Of a stretch of DNA of 64,000 nucleotides, positions 31,705 to 46,680 are shown in pieces. The notes below the pieces were generated by a model that was not told where the DNA came from, did not search any database, and saw only the letters and a program-made list of their open reading frames with translations. Location: assembly GCF_963678635.1 (NCBI RefSeq), contig NC_087066.1:55756312-55820311 (forward strand), in the 5' to 3' direction. The DNA comes from Symsagittifera roscoffensis. Lineage: Eukaryota; Xenacoelomorpha; Acoela; Convolutidae. A program made the position numbers and the translations under genes. Each line of letters begins with the position of its first letter. The stretch's first letter is position 1.

Positions 31705-32227
31705 CGTTCAAACATCTCGCACTATTGCCACACCTGGATCACGACTAATTATATACCAGTCAATCAAAAAATTGCAAACAAAAACGGTGGTTTATAATTA
31801 GATTTAACTCGGCAAAAGTTGGTTTGGCGACCAAAAAAGCCCTTTCAAACGTAATTTTGACAAAGTATTTTTACGGCCGAGCCTGGTATCGCTCGATCAA
31901 GGAGCATTTCTGACCATAAAGTTTTTTGAACGAGAAAAAAAAAATTGGACTGAGCTCGATCGAGGAAAACCAGTTCGACCAAGTTGGACCAAGTAATTTT
32001 TTCGACCAATAAAGTTTCATAAACTTCCAATGTTTCGAAATTGAGTTTGACTTTATGTTTCGACCACTCGATTTTATGTACCGACTCTGTGTGTATGTTC
32101 GATTTCATTTGTCGATATTATGCTCGACTTTAGGTTAAGACTTTTTTCGCGACTCCAGAGCTCTGCTCGACCAGGGATTTTCGGGTCTAGCTCTGACAAT
32201 TTTTTTGACCTGCCCCGTAAGACTTAC
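31705..32227. other. 3' flank of the GPCR with TCGAC-rich stretch
   Basis: From 31875 to 32215 the words TCGA, CGACC and CGACT recur every 10-25 bases without a fixed period. A possible polyadenylation signal AATAAA is at 32008-32013. A similar GAC/TTAAG-rich stretch lies at 27700-27860. Confidence 0.45.
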
Positions 32228-35200
32228 AATATTAATAAGAATAATCATAAAAATCATAATAATCATAATCATAATATTAATCATAATAATCATAATAATC
32301 ATCATAATAATAAAAATCATAATAACAGTAATCATAACATTCATAATCATAATAATAATAATCAAAATAATCATAATAACAATCACAAAAATCATAATAA
32401 TAATCATAAGAATCATGATAATCCTATTAATAATCTTAATAATCATAATAATCATAATTATAAAAATCCTAAAAACCATCTAAATCATCATTATAATCAT
32501 TATAAGAATAATAATCATAATATTCATTATCATATTAATCAGAATAATACTCAAAATAATAATCATAAAAATCTTAATAAACATATTAATAATCATAATA
32601 ATCATAGTAGTAACCATAATCATAATAATAATCATCATAACAATCATAATCATAATATTCATAATCATAATAATCACAATAATAATCATTATAATAATCA
32701 GAATATTCATGATCATAACAATCAGAATAATACTCATAATAATAATCATAAAAATCTTAATAAACATATTGATAATCATAATAATCATAGTAGTAACCAT
32801 AATCATAATAATAATCATCATAACAATCATAATCATAATATTCATAATCATAATAATCACAATAATAATCATTATAATTATCAGAATATTCATGATCATA
32901 TTGATAATAATCATAATAATAATAATAAAACTAATCAAAATATCAATCATAATAGTAACTATAATCAAAAGAATTATAACAAAAATCACAATCCTAATAT
33001 AAAAAAAAAACATAAAAATCTAATCATAATCATAATAATCATAATCATATTAAAATAAACATAATAATCATAATCATAATCATAATAATCACAATGTTAA
33101 TCATAATAATCGTAATAAAAATCAAAATATTGATCATAATCATAATCATAATCATAACCATATTCATAATCATAGTCATAATCATAAATCAAAATCATAA
33201 TCATAATTCTAATCACAATCATAACCATAATCATAATAATCTTAATACTCATCATAATAATCATAATAATCATAATAATTATCATAATAATAATCATAAT
33301 TATCATAGTAACGATTGTAATCATAAAAATGATCATAATAATAATCATAATAATGACAATTATCATAACAATAAGCAAAATAATAATACCAAAAATAATC
33401 ATAAAAAAGTATTATTCATAAAAATAATCATAATCTTCATCATAATCATCATAATGATCATAACAATCATAATATTAGTCATAATAATCATAAAAATCAT
33501 GAAAAAAATCAAAAAAATAATCACATTCATATTAATCATAATCATAATAATCATAATAATAATCATAATAACTATCATAATAATCATAATGATAATCATA
33601 ATAACAAAAGTATTAATAATTATTATTATAATAGCCTTAAAAATCATAATAATCATAATAATCATCATAATAATAATCATAACAATAATAAGACTCAAAC
33701 TAATAAAATTCATAATAATCTTAATCATAATAATCATAAAAAGATTAATCATAATCATAGTCATAATAACCATAATAATCATAATCAAAATTTTAATCAT
33801 AATCATAATCATAATCGTAATCATAATGATCGTAATTATTTGAAATTAATCATATTAATCATAATAATGATCATAATCATAATAATCCTAATAATAATCA
33901 TAATAATCATAATAATAATAATCATAATAACCATGAAAAAAGAATAATAATGATAATAATCATAATAATCATTATTACCATAATAATTATAATAATAATC
34001 ATACTAATAATAATTATCATAATAATGATAATACTAATCATAATAATCTTAATAATAATAATCATAATAAAAATCATGAAATTGATCATACTAATAATAA
34101 GAATCACAATCATAATAATCATAACAATCATAATAATTTTAATAACAATAACCTTAATAATCATAATGATCATAATCATAATAATCATAATAATCAGAAT
34201 AACAATCATGATAATAATAATCATAATAATAATCATTAGCATAATAATCATAATAATCATAATAATAATTATAATAATCATCATAATCATAATAATAATA
34301 ATCATAGTAATCATAATAATCATAATAAAAGTAATTATAATTGTAATAATAATCATAAAATTAATCATAAAAATCATAATAATCATAATGAAAGTAATCA
34401 TACTAATAATAATCATAATAATAATATAATAATCATAATCATATTAATTTATCATAATAAAAATCAAAATGATCAAGAAGACATAAAAATAATAATCATT
34501 ATAACCAGAAAAACAATACTAATGATCATAATCATAATAATCATAATTACCATAATAATTATAGTCATAATCATACTAATAATCTTAATCATAATAATCT
34601 AATAAAAATGATCATAATAATAATCATAATAATGACAATTATCATAACAATAAGCAAAATAATAGTACTAAAAATAATCATAAAAAAGTATTATTAATAA
34701 AAATAATCATAATCTCCATCATAATCATCATAATGATCATAACAATCATAATATTAATCATAATAATCATAAAAATTAAGAAAAAATCATAAAAATAATC
34801 ACATTCATATTAATCATAATCATAATAATCATAATAATCATAATAACCATCTCAATAATCATTATAGTAATCATAATAATCATAATGATAATCATAATAA
34901 AAAAGTAATAATAATAAAAATCATAAAGATAACCTTAAAAATCATAATAATCATAATAATAATCATAATCATATTAAGACTCAAACTAATAAAATTCATA
35001 ACAACCTTAATCATAATAATCATAATAATATTAATCATAATCATAGTCATAATAATCATAATAATCATAATCAAAATATTAATCATAATCAAAATCATAA
35101 TCGTAATCATAATGATCGTAATCAATTGAAATTAATCATAATAATCATAATAATGATGAAAATCATAATAATCTTAATGATAATCATAATAATCATAATA

Positions 35201-38200
35201 ATCATAATAATAATAATCATAATAACCATAAAAAGAATCATAATGATAATAATCATAATAATCATTATTACCATAATAATTATAATCATAATCATACTAA
35301 TAATAATTATCATAATAATGATAATACTAATCATAATAATCTTAATAATCATAATCATAATAAAAATCATGAAATTGATCATACTAATAATAAGAATCAT
35401 AATCATAATAATCTTAACAATAATCATAATTTTAATAACAATAACATTAATAATCATAATGATCATTATCATAATAATCATAATAATCAGAATAACAATC
35501 ATGATAATCATAATCATAATAATAATCATTAGCATAATAATCATAATAATCATAATAATAATTATAATAATAATCATAATCATAATCATAATCATAGAAA
35601 TCATAATAATCATAATAAAAGTAATTATAATCGTAATAACAATCATAAAATTAATCATAAAAATCAAAATAATCATAATGAAAGTAATCATACTAATAAT
35701 AATCATAATAATAATATCATAATAATCATAATCATATTAATAATCATAATAAAAATCAAAATAATCAATTAGACATAAAAACAATAATCATAATAATCAG
35801 AAAAAGAATCATAATGATCGTAATCATAATAATCATAATTACCATAATAATTATAATAATAATCATACTAATAATAATCATCATTATCATGATAATATTA
35901 GTCATAATAATCGTAATAATCAGAATCATTATAAAAATTATAAAATTAATCATACTATTAATAAGAATCATAATCATAATCATAATAATAATCATAATAA
36001 CAATAACCTTAATAATCATAGTGATGATAATCATAATATTCAAAATAATCAGAATAACAATCGTGATAATAATAATTATAATCATAATCATTATCATTAT
36101 AAGCATAATAATCATAATAATAATTATAATAATCATCATAATCATAATAATAATTATAATAATCATCATAATCATTATAATAATCTAAATAATCATAATA
36201 ATTGTAATCATAATCATAATAATAATCATAAAATTAATCATAATAACGATAGTAAAGGTAATCATACTAATAATAATCATAATAAAAATATCATAATAAT
36301 CATAATCATATTAAAAATCATAATAAAATTCAAAATAATCATTTGTCATAATAATAATCATAATAACCATAAAAAGAATCATAATGATCATAATCATAAT
36401 TGTCATTATTACCGTAATAATTATAATAATAATCATACTAATAATAATCATAATAATAATGATAAGAATAATCATAATAATCTTAATAATCATAATCATA
36501 ATAAAAATCATGAAATTGATCATACTAATAATAAGAATCATAATCATAATAATCATAACAATAATAATAATTGTAATAACAATAACCTTAATAATCATAA
36601 TAATCAGAATAACAATCATGATAAAAATAATCATAATAATAATCATTAGCATAATAATCATTATAATCATAATAATAATTATAATAATCGTCATAATCCT
36701 AATAATAATCATAGTAATCATAATAGTCATAATAAAGGTAAATATAATCATAATAATAATCATAAAATTAATCATAAAAATCATAAAAATCATATTAAAG
36801 TAATCATACTAATAATAACTATAATAATAAAATCATAATAATCATAATCATATCAATAATTATAAGAAAAATCAAAATAATCAATTAGTCATAAAAATAA
36901 TAATCATAATAACCAGAAAAAAAATAATAATGAACGTAATCATTATAATCATAATTACCATAATAATTATGATAATAATCAACCTAATAATAGTCATCAT
37001 TATAATGATAATATTAATCATAATAATCGTAATAATCAGAATCATATTAAAAATCATAAAATTGATCATACTATTAATAATAATCATAATCATAATCATA
37101 ATCATAATAATAATCATAATAATAATCATAACAATAACCTTAATAATCATAATAATCATAATCATAATAATCATAATAATCAGAATAACAATCATGATAA
37201 TCATAATAATCATAAAAATAATCATAATCATTATATGCATAACAATCATAATAATAATTATAATAATCGTCATAATCATAATAATAATTATAATAATCAT
37301 CATAATCATAATAATAATCTAAATAATCTTAATAATCGTAATCATAATCATAATAATAATCATAAAATTAATCATAATAACGATAGTAAAGGTAATCATA
37401 CTAATAATAGTCATAATAAAAATATCATAATAATCATAATCATAATAAAAATCATAATAAAAATCAAAATAATCAATTAGTCATAATAATAATCATAATA
37501 ACCATAAAAAGAATCATAATGATCATAATCATAATAATCATAATTACCGTAATAATTATAATAATAATTATACTAATAATAATCATCATAATAATGATAA
37601 TAAAAATCATAATAATCGTAATAATCGTCATCATAAAAAAAATCAAAAAATTGATCATACAAATAACCATAATCATAAAGATCATTATCTTAATAATCAT
37701 AATAATCGGAATAACAATCATGATAATAATAATCATAATAATAATCATTAGCATAATAATCATATTAATCATAATAATTATTATAATAATCATCATAATC
37801 ATAATAATAATCATAGTAATCATAATAGTCATAATAAAAGTAAATATAATCATAATAATAATCATAAAATTAATCATAAAAATCATAATAATCATATTAA
37901 AGTAATCATACTAATAATAACTATAATAATAAAACCATAATAATCATAATCATATCAATAATCATAATAAAAATCACAATAATCAATTAGACATAAAAAT
38001 AATTATCATAATAACCAGAAAAAGAATAATAATGATCGTAATCATTATCATCATAATTACCATAATAATTATAATAACAATCAACCTAATAATAGTCATC
38101 ATTATAATGATAATATTAATCATAATAATCGTAATAATCAGAATCATAATAAAAATCATAAAATTGATCATACTATTAATAATAATCATAATCATAATCT

Positions 38201-41200
38201 TAATAATAATCATAATAATCATAATAACAAGAAACTTAATAATCATAATAATCATAATAATCAGGATAACAATCATGATAATAATAATCAAAATAATAAT
38301 CATTATCATTATAAGCATAATAATCATAATAATAATTATAATAATCATCATAATCATAATAATAATTATAATAATCATCATAATCATAATAATAATCTAA
38401 ATAATCATAATAATAGTAATCATAATCATAATAATAATATCATAATAATCATAATCATAATAAAAATCGTAATAAAAATCAAAATAATCAATTAGTCATA
38501 ATAATAATCATAATAACCATAAAAAGAATCATAATGATCGTAATCATAATAATCATAAGTACCATAATAATTAAAATAATAATCATACTAATAATAATCA
38601 TCATTACCGTAATAATTATAATAATAATCATCATAATAATCATCATAATAATGATCATAATAATCATAATAATCGTAATAATCGTCATCATAAAAAAAAT
38701 CAAAAAATTGATCATACAAACAACCATAATCATAATGATCATTATCATAATAACCATAATAATCAGAATAACAATCATGATAATCATAATCATAATAATA
38801 ATCATTAGCATAATAATCATAATAATCGAAATAATAATTATAATAATCATCATAATCATAATAATAATCATAGTAATCATAATAATCATAATAAAAGTAA
38901 ATATAATCATAATAATAATCATAAAATTAATCATAAAAATCATAGTAATCATATTAAAGTAATCATACTAATCAGAATAATCATAATAAAATCCTAATAA
39001 TCATAATCATATTAATAATTATAATAAAAATCAAAATAATCAATTAGACATAAAAATAATAATCATAATAACCAGAAAAAGAATCATAATGATCGTAATC
39101 ATAATAATCATAAATACCATAATAATTAAATAATAATCATACTAATAATAATCATCATTATAATGATAATATTAATCATAATAATCGTAATAATCAGAAT
39201 CATAATAAAATTCATAAAATTGATCATACTATTAATAATAATCATAATCATAATCATAATAATAATCATAATAACAATAACCTTAATAATCATAGTGATG
39301 ATAATCATAATATTCAAAATAATCAGAATAACAATCGTGATAATAATAATTATAATCATAATCATTATCATTATAAGCATAATAATCATAATAATAATTA
39401 TAATAATCATCATAATCATAATAATAATTATAATAATCATCATAATCATTATAATAATCTAAACAATCATAGTACTAGTAATCATAATCATAATAATAAT
39501 CATAAAATTAATCATAATAACCATAGTAAAAATAATCATACTAATAATAATCAAAATAATCATAATATCATAATAATCATAATCATATTAAAAATCATAA
39601 TAAAAATCAAAATAATCAATTAGTCATGATAATAATCATAATAACCATAAAACGAATCATAATGATTATAATCATAATAATCATAATTACCTTAATAATT
39701 ATAATAATAATTATACTAATAATAATCATCATAATAATGATAATAATAATCATAATAATCGTAATAATCGTCATCATAAAAAAATCAAAAAATTGATCAT
39801 ACAAATAACCATAATCATAATCATAAAAATCATAATAATCATATCAACAATAACCTTAACAATTATAATGATCATAATAATCAGAATAACAATCATGATA
39901 ATAATAATCATTATATTAATCATTATCATTATAATCATCATAATATTAATAATTATTATTTTAATCATCATAATCATAAAAAAAAAATCATAATCATAAT
40001 AATAGTAATCATAATCAAAAAAATAATCTTAATTGTCATAATAATAGTAATCATAATCATAAAAATAATCTTAATAGTCATAATAAAAACAATTATACTG
40101 ATAATAATTATAATAATAGTTATCATAATAATCATTATCATATTAACAATCATAATAAAAATTATAATAATCAATTAGTCATAATATTATTCATAATAAA
40201 AAGCATGATAATCATCATAATAACCATAATAATCATAATCATAATAATAAAAATAAACATAATAATCATAATAATCATATTAAAAACCCTTATAGGCCTC
40301 ATAATCATTAAAACAATCATAATAACCATAGTATTGGTAATAATAATCATAGTAATTATAATCATAATAATCATAATAATCATAATAATAAACATAGTAA
40401 TCATTATAATCATAATCATAATAATAATAAAATCACAATAACAATCATAATCATAATAATCATAATAATCATAAAAATCATCATAATACTCATAATCATA
40501 ATGATCATAATAATCAACATAATAATCATAATAATCATAATAATCATCATAAGAATCATAAAAATAATGATCATAATCATAATTATATTAATCATAATCA
40601 TAATCATAATCAAGATATTAATGAAAATCACAATAACAATCATAATCATAAAAATTATAATAATCATAAAAATCATCATAATAATCAGACTAATAATAAT
40701 CATAAAAATAATCATAATAATCATAATAATTATGATAATAATCAAAATAATAATCAGAATAAAAATCCTTATATTAATAATCATAGTAATAATCAAAAAA
40801 AATCATAACAAATCATTATAATAAAAATCAGAATAAGTATAATAATCATAAACATCACAATAACAATCATAATCATAATAATCATATTAATCATTAAAAA
40901 AATCATCATAATAATCATACTAATAATAATCATAAAAATAATCAGAATAATCATAATAATCATAATGATAACCATAATAATCATAATCAGAATCAGAATA
41001 AAAATCCTAGTACTTATAATCATAGTAATAATCATAATAATCATAATAATCATTATAAAAATAATCAGAATAATCATAACACCAATAATAATCATCATAA
41101 TAATAATCGTACTAATCATAATCATAATAAAAATGATCATAATAATCATAATCAAAGTCATAAAAATCAATAATAAAAATCATAATCATAATAATCATAA

Positions 41201-43456
41201 TAATCATCATTATAATAAATATAATTTTAATAACAATAATCATAAAAATATGAACCATAGAAAGAATAATAAGGATAATTATCATAAAGCTCATAATTAT
41301 CACAATAATTATAATAATGATCAAACTAATAATCATAATCATAATAATCATAAAATTAATCATAATAGTCGTACTCATAATAATCATACTAAGGATATTG
41401 AAAATAGTCATACTAATAACAATAATCATCATAATCATAATAATTATAATCATAATAACGATCATAATAATATATTAATCATAATAACAAAAAAATAATC
41501 ATAATCATAATCATGATAGCCATCATAATAATCATAATAATAATTATTATAATAATGATAAAAATAAAAATCATAAAAAGAATGATAAGGAACATAATCA
41601 TAATAATCATCATAATCATAGTGTTTAAAATAATAATCATACTAAATATAGAAATCAAAAAAATCATGATTTTAATCATAGTAGTCATAATAATCATTAT
41701 CGTAATACTCATAATAAACATAATCATACTAATAATAATTATCATAATATTCATAATCTTAATAATCATAATCATAATCACAATCATAAAATAAATAATC
41801 ATGATAATCAAAATATTCATAATAATCAAATTAATAATCATAATAATCATTATAATAATTATAATATTCATAAGAATCATAATCATAATCATTTTCAAAA
41901 TCATGGTAATCATCATCATAATAATCATAATAATAGTCATGTCATAATAAAAATTATACTAATATTAATCATAATCATAATAATCATAATAATCATTAAA
42001 ACAATAATCACAATAATCATAAAAATCAAAATAACAATCATAATAATCATAATCATAATAATCATATTAATCATAATAATCATAATAATCATAATAATCA
42101 TCATAATAATCATATTAAAACTCATAATAATAATCATAATAATCATAAAAATAGAGATCATAATAACCATAATCATAATCATAATCATAATCGTAAAAAT
42201 CATAATCAGAATAATCACAATAATAATTATTTTTATAATAATCAAAATAATAGCCATAAAAAGAATAACAAGGTCAATAATCATGATAATCAGAATAATC
42301 ATTTTAATTACATTAATAATCATACTAATGATAATAATCATTATAATCATAATATTAATCATAATAGTCATAATTTTGAAAATAATAATAAAAATCATTA
42401 AGAAAATCATACTAATAATAATAAAAACAAAAATCATTATAATCACAATATTCTTAAATACAACCATAAAATTAATAATCATAATAATCATAACAATCAA
42501 AATCATAATCATAATAATCTTAATAATCCTAATAATCCTAATATTCGTAATAGTAATAATAATCATAATAATAATCAAAATAATAGTAATCATAATAATC
42601 ATAATCATAATAACAATCATAATAATCATAATCATACTAATCATAACATTAAGTATCGTAATCATAATAATCATAATAACTATATTAGAAATTATCATAA
42701 TAATCAAAATAATCATAATATTAATTATAATCATCATAATCATAGTAATCATAATAATCATAATAATCATAATAATCATAATAATCATAACAATCATCAT
42801 AATAATCATAATAACAATCATAATCATAATAATACTATGATTATTATAATACTTTTATAATAATCATCATAATAATCATAATAACAATCATAATCATAAT
42901 AATCATAATAAAAGTGATCATAATAATCATAATAATAATCAAAATAATAATCATAAAAATAGTAATCATAATAATCATAATAATAACCATAATAATCATA
43001 AAAATAATCATAGTAATCATAATAATAATCACAATAATCATAATAATCATAATAAGAATCATAATAATAATCATAATAATAATCATAATAATCATATTAA
43101 TAATAATAATAATAATCATAATCATAATAATCATAGTCAAAATAATAATAATAATCATAATACTAACCATAATATTAATAATCATAATGAAAATCATAAT
43201 CATAAGAATAATCATTATAATACTAATAATCATAATAATAATCATAACAATAATAATCATATTAATAATCATGATAATAATAATCATATTAATAATCATA
43301 ATAATAATCATAGTAATCATATTAATCATAATAATCATAATCATAATAATCATAATCAAAATAATCTTAATAATCATAATACTAACCATAATATTAATAA
43401 TCATAATAAAAATTATAATCATAAGAATAATCATGATAATAATAAAAGCAAAAATC
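32228..43456. repeat. 11-kb satellite of AAT/CAT trinucleotides with higher-order structure
   Basis: Nearly every triplet is AAT or CAT (hexamer AATCAT, nonamer AATAATCAT and mixtures); G is rare on the + strand. A higher-order repeat is visible. The landmark AATCATTAGC recurs at 34231, 35524, 36641, 37743 and 38800 (spacings 1293, 1117, 1102, 1057). A second landmark ATAAGCAT/ATATGCAT recurs at 36099, 37233, 38311 and 39373 (1134, 1078, 1062). A shared sub-unit start (AAAAAGAATCATAATGAT and variants) recurs about every 500-590 bp from 35230 to 39650. So two ~550-bp monomer types alternate. Local duplications of ~180-240 bp occur at 32540-32900, 40600-41030 and 43130-43430. Open frames here (Asn/His, poly-Ile, Ile/Met) are artefacts of the repeat. 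Confidence 0.95.
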
Positions 43457-43551
43457 ATTTGCAAAAAAAATTCCATTCACGGTAAAATTCACTGCATTTG
43501 TTTCAAATCAAATCTCATCGCGAGAACGTATAGAGAGCCTTATATAGAGAA

Positions 43552-43960
43552 TTGCAAAAAGTTCGGACAGACAAATTTAATTAAAAAGAACAATGGCACC
43601 ATTTTGACAGATTTTTGCATGCAATTTCTTTTTTGAGGCAACCTTGAGACACAGAATCGGACTGAACAAGTAGATTTTGCATGCAAATTTTTCCAAAATA
43701 GGTCAATTGTACTTTTTAATAAGTTTTGTCTGTTCTAATTGTATGCTACTAAAATTTCCTATGACATAGACCTCGACCTTTGTATGATTAAACATACCTT
43801 TTAATTAGTAGCAAAAAAATCGGACAGACAAAATTAATTAAAAAGAGCAGCTTACATATTTTTAAAAAAATTTTGCATGCAAAACCTAATTTTTCAGCTT
43901 GAATTGGTGCCTCAAGGTTGTCTTCTTAATTAATTTTGTCTATCCGAACTTTTTGTGACT
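43552..43960. mobile_element. foldback element with four alternating inverted motifs
   Basis: The outer ends GCAAAAAGTTCGGACAGACA (43552) and the complement of GTTCGGATAGACAAAATTAA (ending near 43957) form inverted repeats. The same motif (TCGGACAGACAAA...TTAATTAAAAAGA) also occurs internally at 43821 on + and near 43718 on minus, giving the orientation order + - + -. GAGGCAACCTTGAG near 43636 pairs with CTCAAGGTTG near 43912. No coding sequence. Target duplication unclear. Confidence 0.65.
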
Positions 43961-44170
43961 TTCCATACATTCGAGACTGTCTGCTGGAATGACACCCACC
44001 GTGTATACATCACCATAGCAACCTCTGCTCGACGCCAAAGAATGGCTGAGACAAAGGCTGATGACTCATTCTGTCTGGGCATCTCAATTTGTACGACGAG
44101 AGGGTCGCGAGAGGCGCTCTGGTATTAGTTCACTTGTTTGGCCCCTCGAAACTAGTCTATTTTATTGTGT

Positions 44171-44330
44171 GGCGGATGCAGGATTTTTTCGACGGAGAGA
44201 GAGCGGGGGAGGGGGAGAGGGAGTTGATGATTTTTTGGAAAATGATTGGTTGATATTTTTTAGGACGGCCATTATGAAATTTCTGAGCTCTACTGAAAAC
44301 CGAGATGACCATACTTATCAACCATACACT
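44171..44330 (+). mobile_element. hAT-type MITE remnant
   Basis: GTGGCGGATGCAGGATTTTT, TCGACGGAGAG followed by a purine-rich run, and GAGCTCTACTGAAAA loosely follow the left part of the family. Diverged; low confidence. Confidence 0.4.
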
Positions 44331-44587
44331 TGAACTTTGATGTACATTGGTGAACCATGCACTTGAAGCGAGATGACCATACACTTGAACTTTGCTCACA
44401 AAATATGGCTGATCAGTGTTTTGAACTATTTAAGTAGCGTCCACAGCAATTTGAGGGACCAAACAAGTATATTAGCACATCAACCCTAACTGCAAGGCAT
44501 TAATGCTCGTTGAAAACACACTACGAAACGAAAACTAGCAGAAACGGAAAAAAGATGGTCGAGAAAACCGATTTGTGTCATTTGGCC

Positions 44588-44650
44588 TCGATTTTTTTGT
44601 GTCCATTTTCTGTCTTTTGAAAAAGACAGAAAATGGACACAAAAAATCGA
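44588..44650. repeat. near-perfect 31-bp palindrome
   Basis: GTGTCCATTTTCTGTCTTTT (44599-44618) is followed by GA and its exact reverse complement (44621-44640). The pairing extends outward through TCGATTTTTT on the left and AAAAAATCGA on the right with one T bulge. It would form a hairpin of about 30 bp with almost no loop. Confidence 0.9.
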
Positions 44651-46489
44651 TTGCAGACAATTGCAAAAAAGGACATAAAAAAGAAAAAATTTAAGCTTTG
44701 ATTAAGTTTTGTAATTGAATAAATGAAAAAAAACCAGTGACTTAAGTCGGTGTAAGTTTTAGCCATTATCATATCTGCAGATACCAAGCAGTCATTATCA
44801 AATCTGCAGCCTTCAAAACCTTAAACATTTCGAAATTTGAATACTGAGTTTTTTTTTGAAACTAATCTTATCAAATTTTAAGTTTTCCGGCCTTTTCTAT
44901 AAAATTGCGCGGTTAATTTAAATGGTTTTTCGCTTTTTCGTATATAAGTTGTAATTTTAACCATATATTTATTAATTTTTAAAAAACAACCATTTGCTTA
45001 GCTTCTAAAAAAACAAAAATTAGCAATTGTCGATTATCTAAAGGCGTCGATTGCTACCCCTAGCTCATTAATTTATCCCTGAAAGCTCCTCCTCGATGAT
45101 AGTAATAAAACCTTGAAAATTATCTGTTTTCACTATTGCCATAACCACTAAAAGTTGAAGAACTTTTTCAAGTGTTTAATCACCCGCAAGATTGCATAAC
45201 TAACCGTAACAAACCGATTGAAATTGAGCGAAACTGATGTTTCAAACTGAAAAGAGAAAAAAAACTAGCGCATGCTGTTTCAAGCGCCGATATCAAATTT
45301 TTTTTGTAATGATTAATACTAATGCTTAACGCTTCAATCCAATTGTGAACTAGACTTTTTTCCGGTAAAACACTTTTCTTAAAAGTCTCTAAGAAAGTCG
45401 TGCTAATACGCTTACCGTTTTACGTGCAGTCTGACATGCTCAATTTCATGAATTTTCAAAAAAAAACTACCTTTAAGTTCATCGTAGGTAGTAACTTTTT
45501 TAGAGCTGAAGTTATAGAAAAAATTTGCAATTCTTTTCCATTTCGTGCATTTTGTCCTAGTTTCCGTTGGTTCTAATAATTTAATCTGGTGTTTTTTTTA
45601 GCAGTCCATATTCAAATGGTGGTTTTATACTTCACTTTGTGCATTGTTTTTATTATAAAAGAAAAATTTTTGGTACTTTGTGAACATAACAGCTCTGATT
45701 TTCAAAAAAAAATTTCTGTTTACTTTCGTTTTTTTTCCAGTTCCGCGTTTTACACTTATGCTATCTTGCCATGGCCTACGAATTTTGCTTAGTTTTGAAG
45801 ACAAAACTTTTTTATATGCTTTTACGCGTTTCAGGGGGATAGGTTGTCGTATTTCAAAACTTTATAACTCGAAATATTTATAGCAACCATTTAGTTTGCA
45901 GTTTAAAAAAGGTTAATATAAACTTGTAGCCTCCTTTGCCGCTCGGTAAAAAATCTTCTAGAATTTCAAGGCTGTCCGTGAATGTGATACAAAGGTATGA
46001 TGTTTTGTGAATAAAATTTGTTTCGAAAAATTGTTATTCTTAGTTTCTTTCAAAACTATTTTATATGATTAACTGGCTTGCACAGGAATCTTTGTGACGG
46101 GATGAGGGTGAACGTTGATGGCCTTTTGAAAAACTTCTATATTTTTCGGCCAGCCTTTATCGAAAACTTTTTTGACTTTTTTTCCAAAAAGTTCCGACTT
46201 CCGTCTCCTTTTCCTTTCATTATATTGAAGGTAAACTGTAAACTTTTTGCTGTATTGCGATTATTGCACAAATCATTTTGTCTTTGTTCTTCAATTTCTA
46301 CCCGAAAACAAAAACAAAAAATTACAAAAGGTCAAAATAATTTTGCGTTATTTTTTATTTTGGTCCTCTTTAGAAAACTTTTTATTTTTAATAGTTTTAT
46401 GGCTCTCAATTTTGGAAACTAATACTGCGTTTCACTAGCGTCTACGCATCTATTGTCATTTTACCTTAACACCTCTTAAATTAACCCTT

Positions 46490-46680
46490 CATTACGAGGC
46501 CAAACTGTGCATTTTAAGCGGATTCCGCGACAAGGACGCTCCTTTTGTTCTTCTTTTGTTCTTTCCTTCTCTTTGATCGTTCCGACAAAATTTTAGCATG
46601 TTTAAAGACTTGTCTCTGGAATCCAGGAACATACAGACACAATTGTGCTCCTATCCAGTGCACAGTTTGACCTCGTAATG
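46490..46680. mobile_element. 191-bp MITE-like element with 22-bp inverted ends
   Basis: CATTACGAGGCCAAACTGTG.. at 46490-46511 and its complement at 46659-46680 differ at one position. A second partial copy of the end lies at 15715. No target duplication is evident. Confidence 0.7.

Noticed and set aside
32228-43456. CRISPR-like array
   Set aside because: No fixed-length repeats with unique spacers; it is a continuous trinucleotide satellite in eukaryotic DNA.
32205-43630. Many long reading frames of poly-Ile, Ile/Met and Asn/His on both strands
   Set aside because: They are the direct reading of AAT/CAT triplets in each frame; no start context, splice pattern or domain supports a protein.
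45589-46440. Hydrophobic, Phe-rich frames that look membrane-like
   Set aside because: Composition is explained by T-rich DNA; no conserved motif or splice signals were found.
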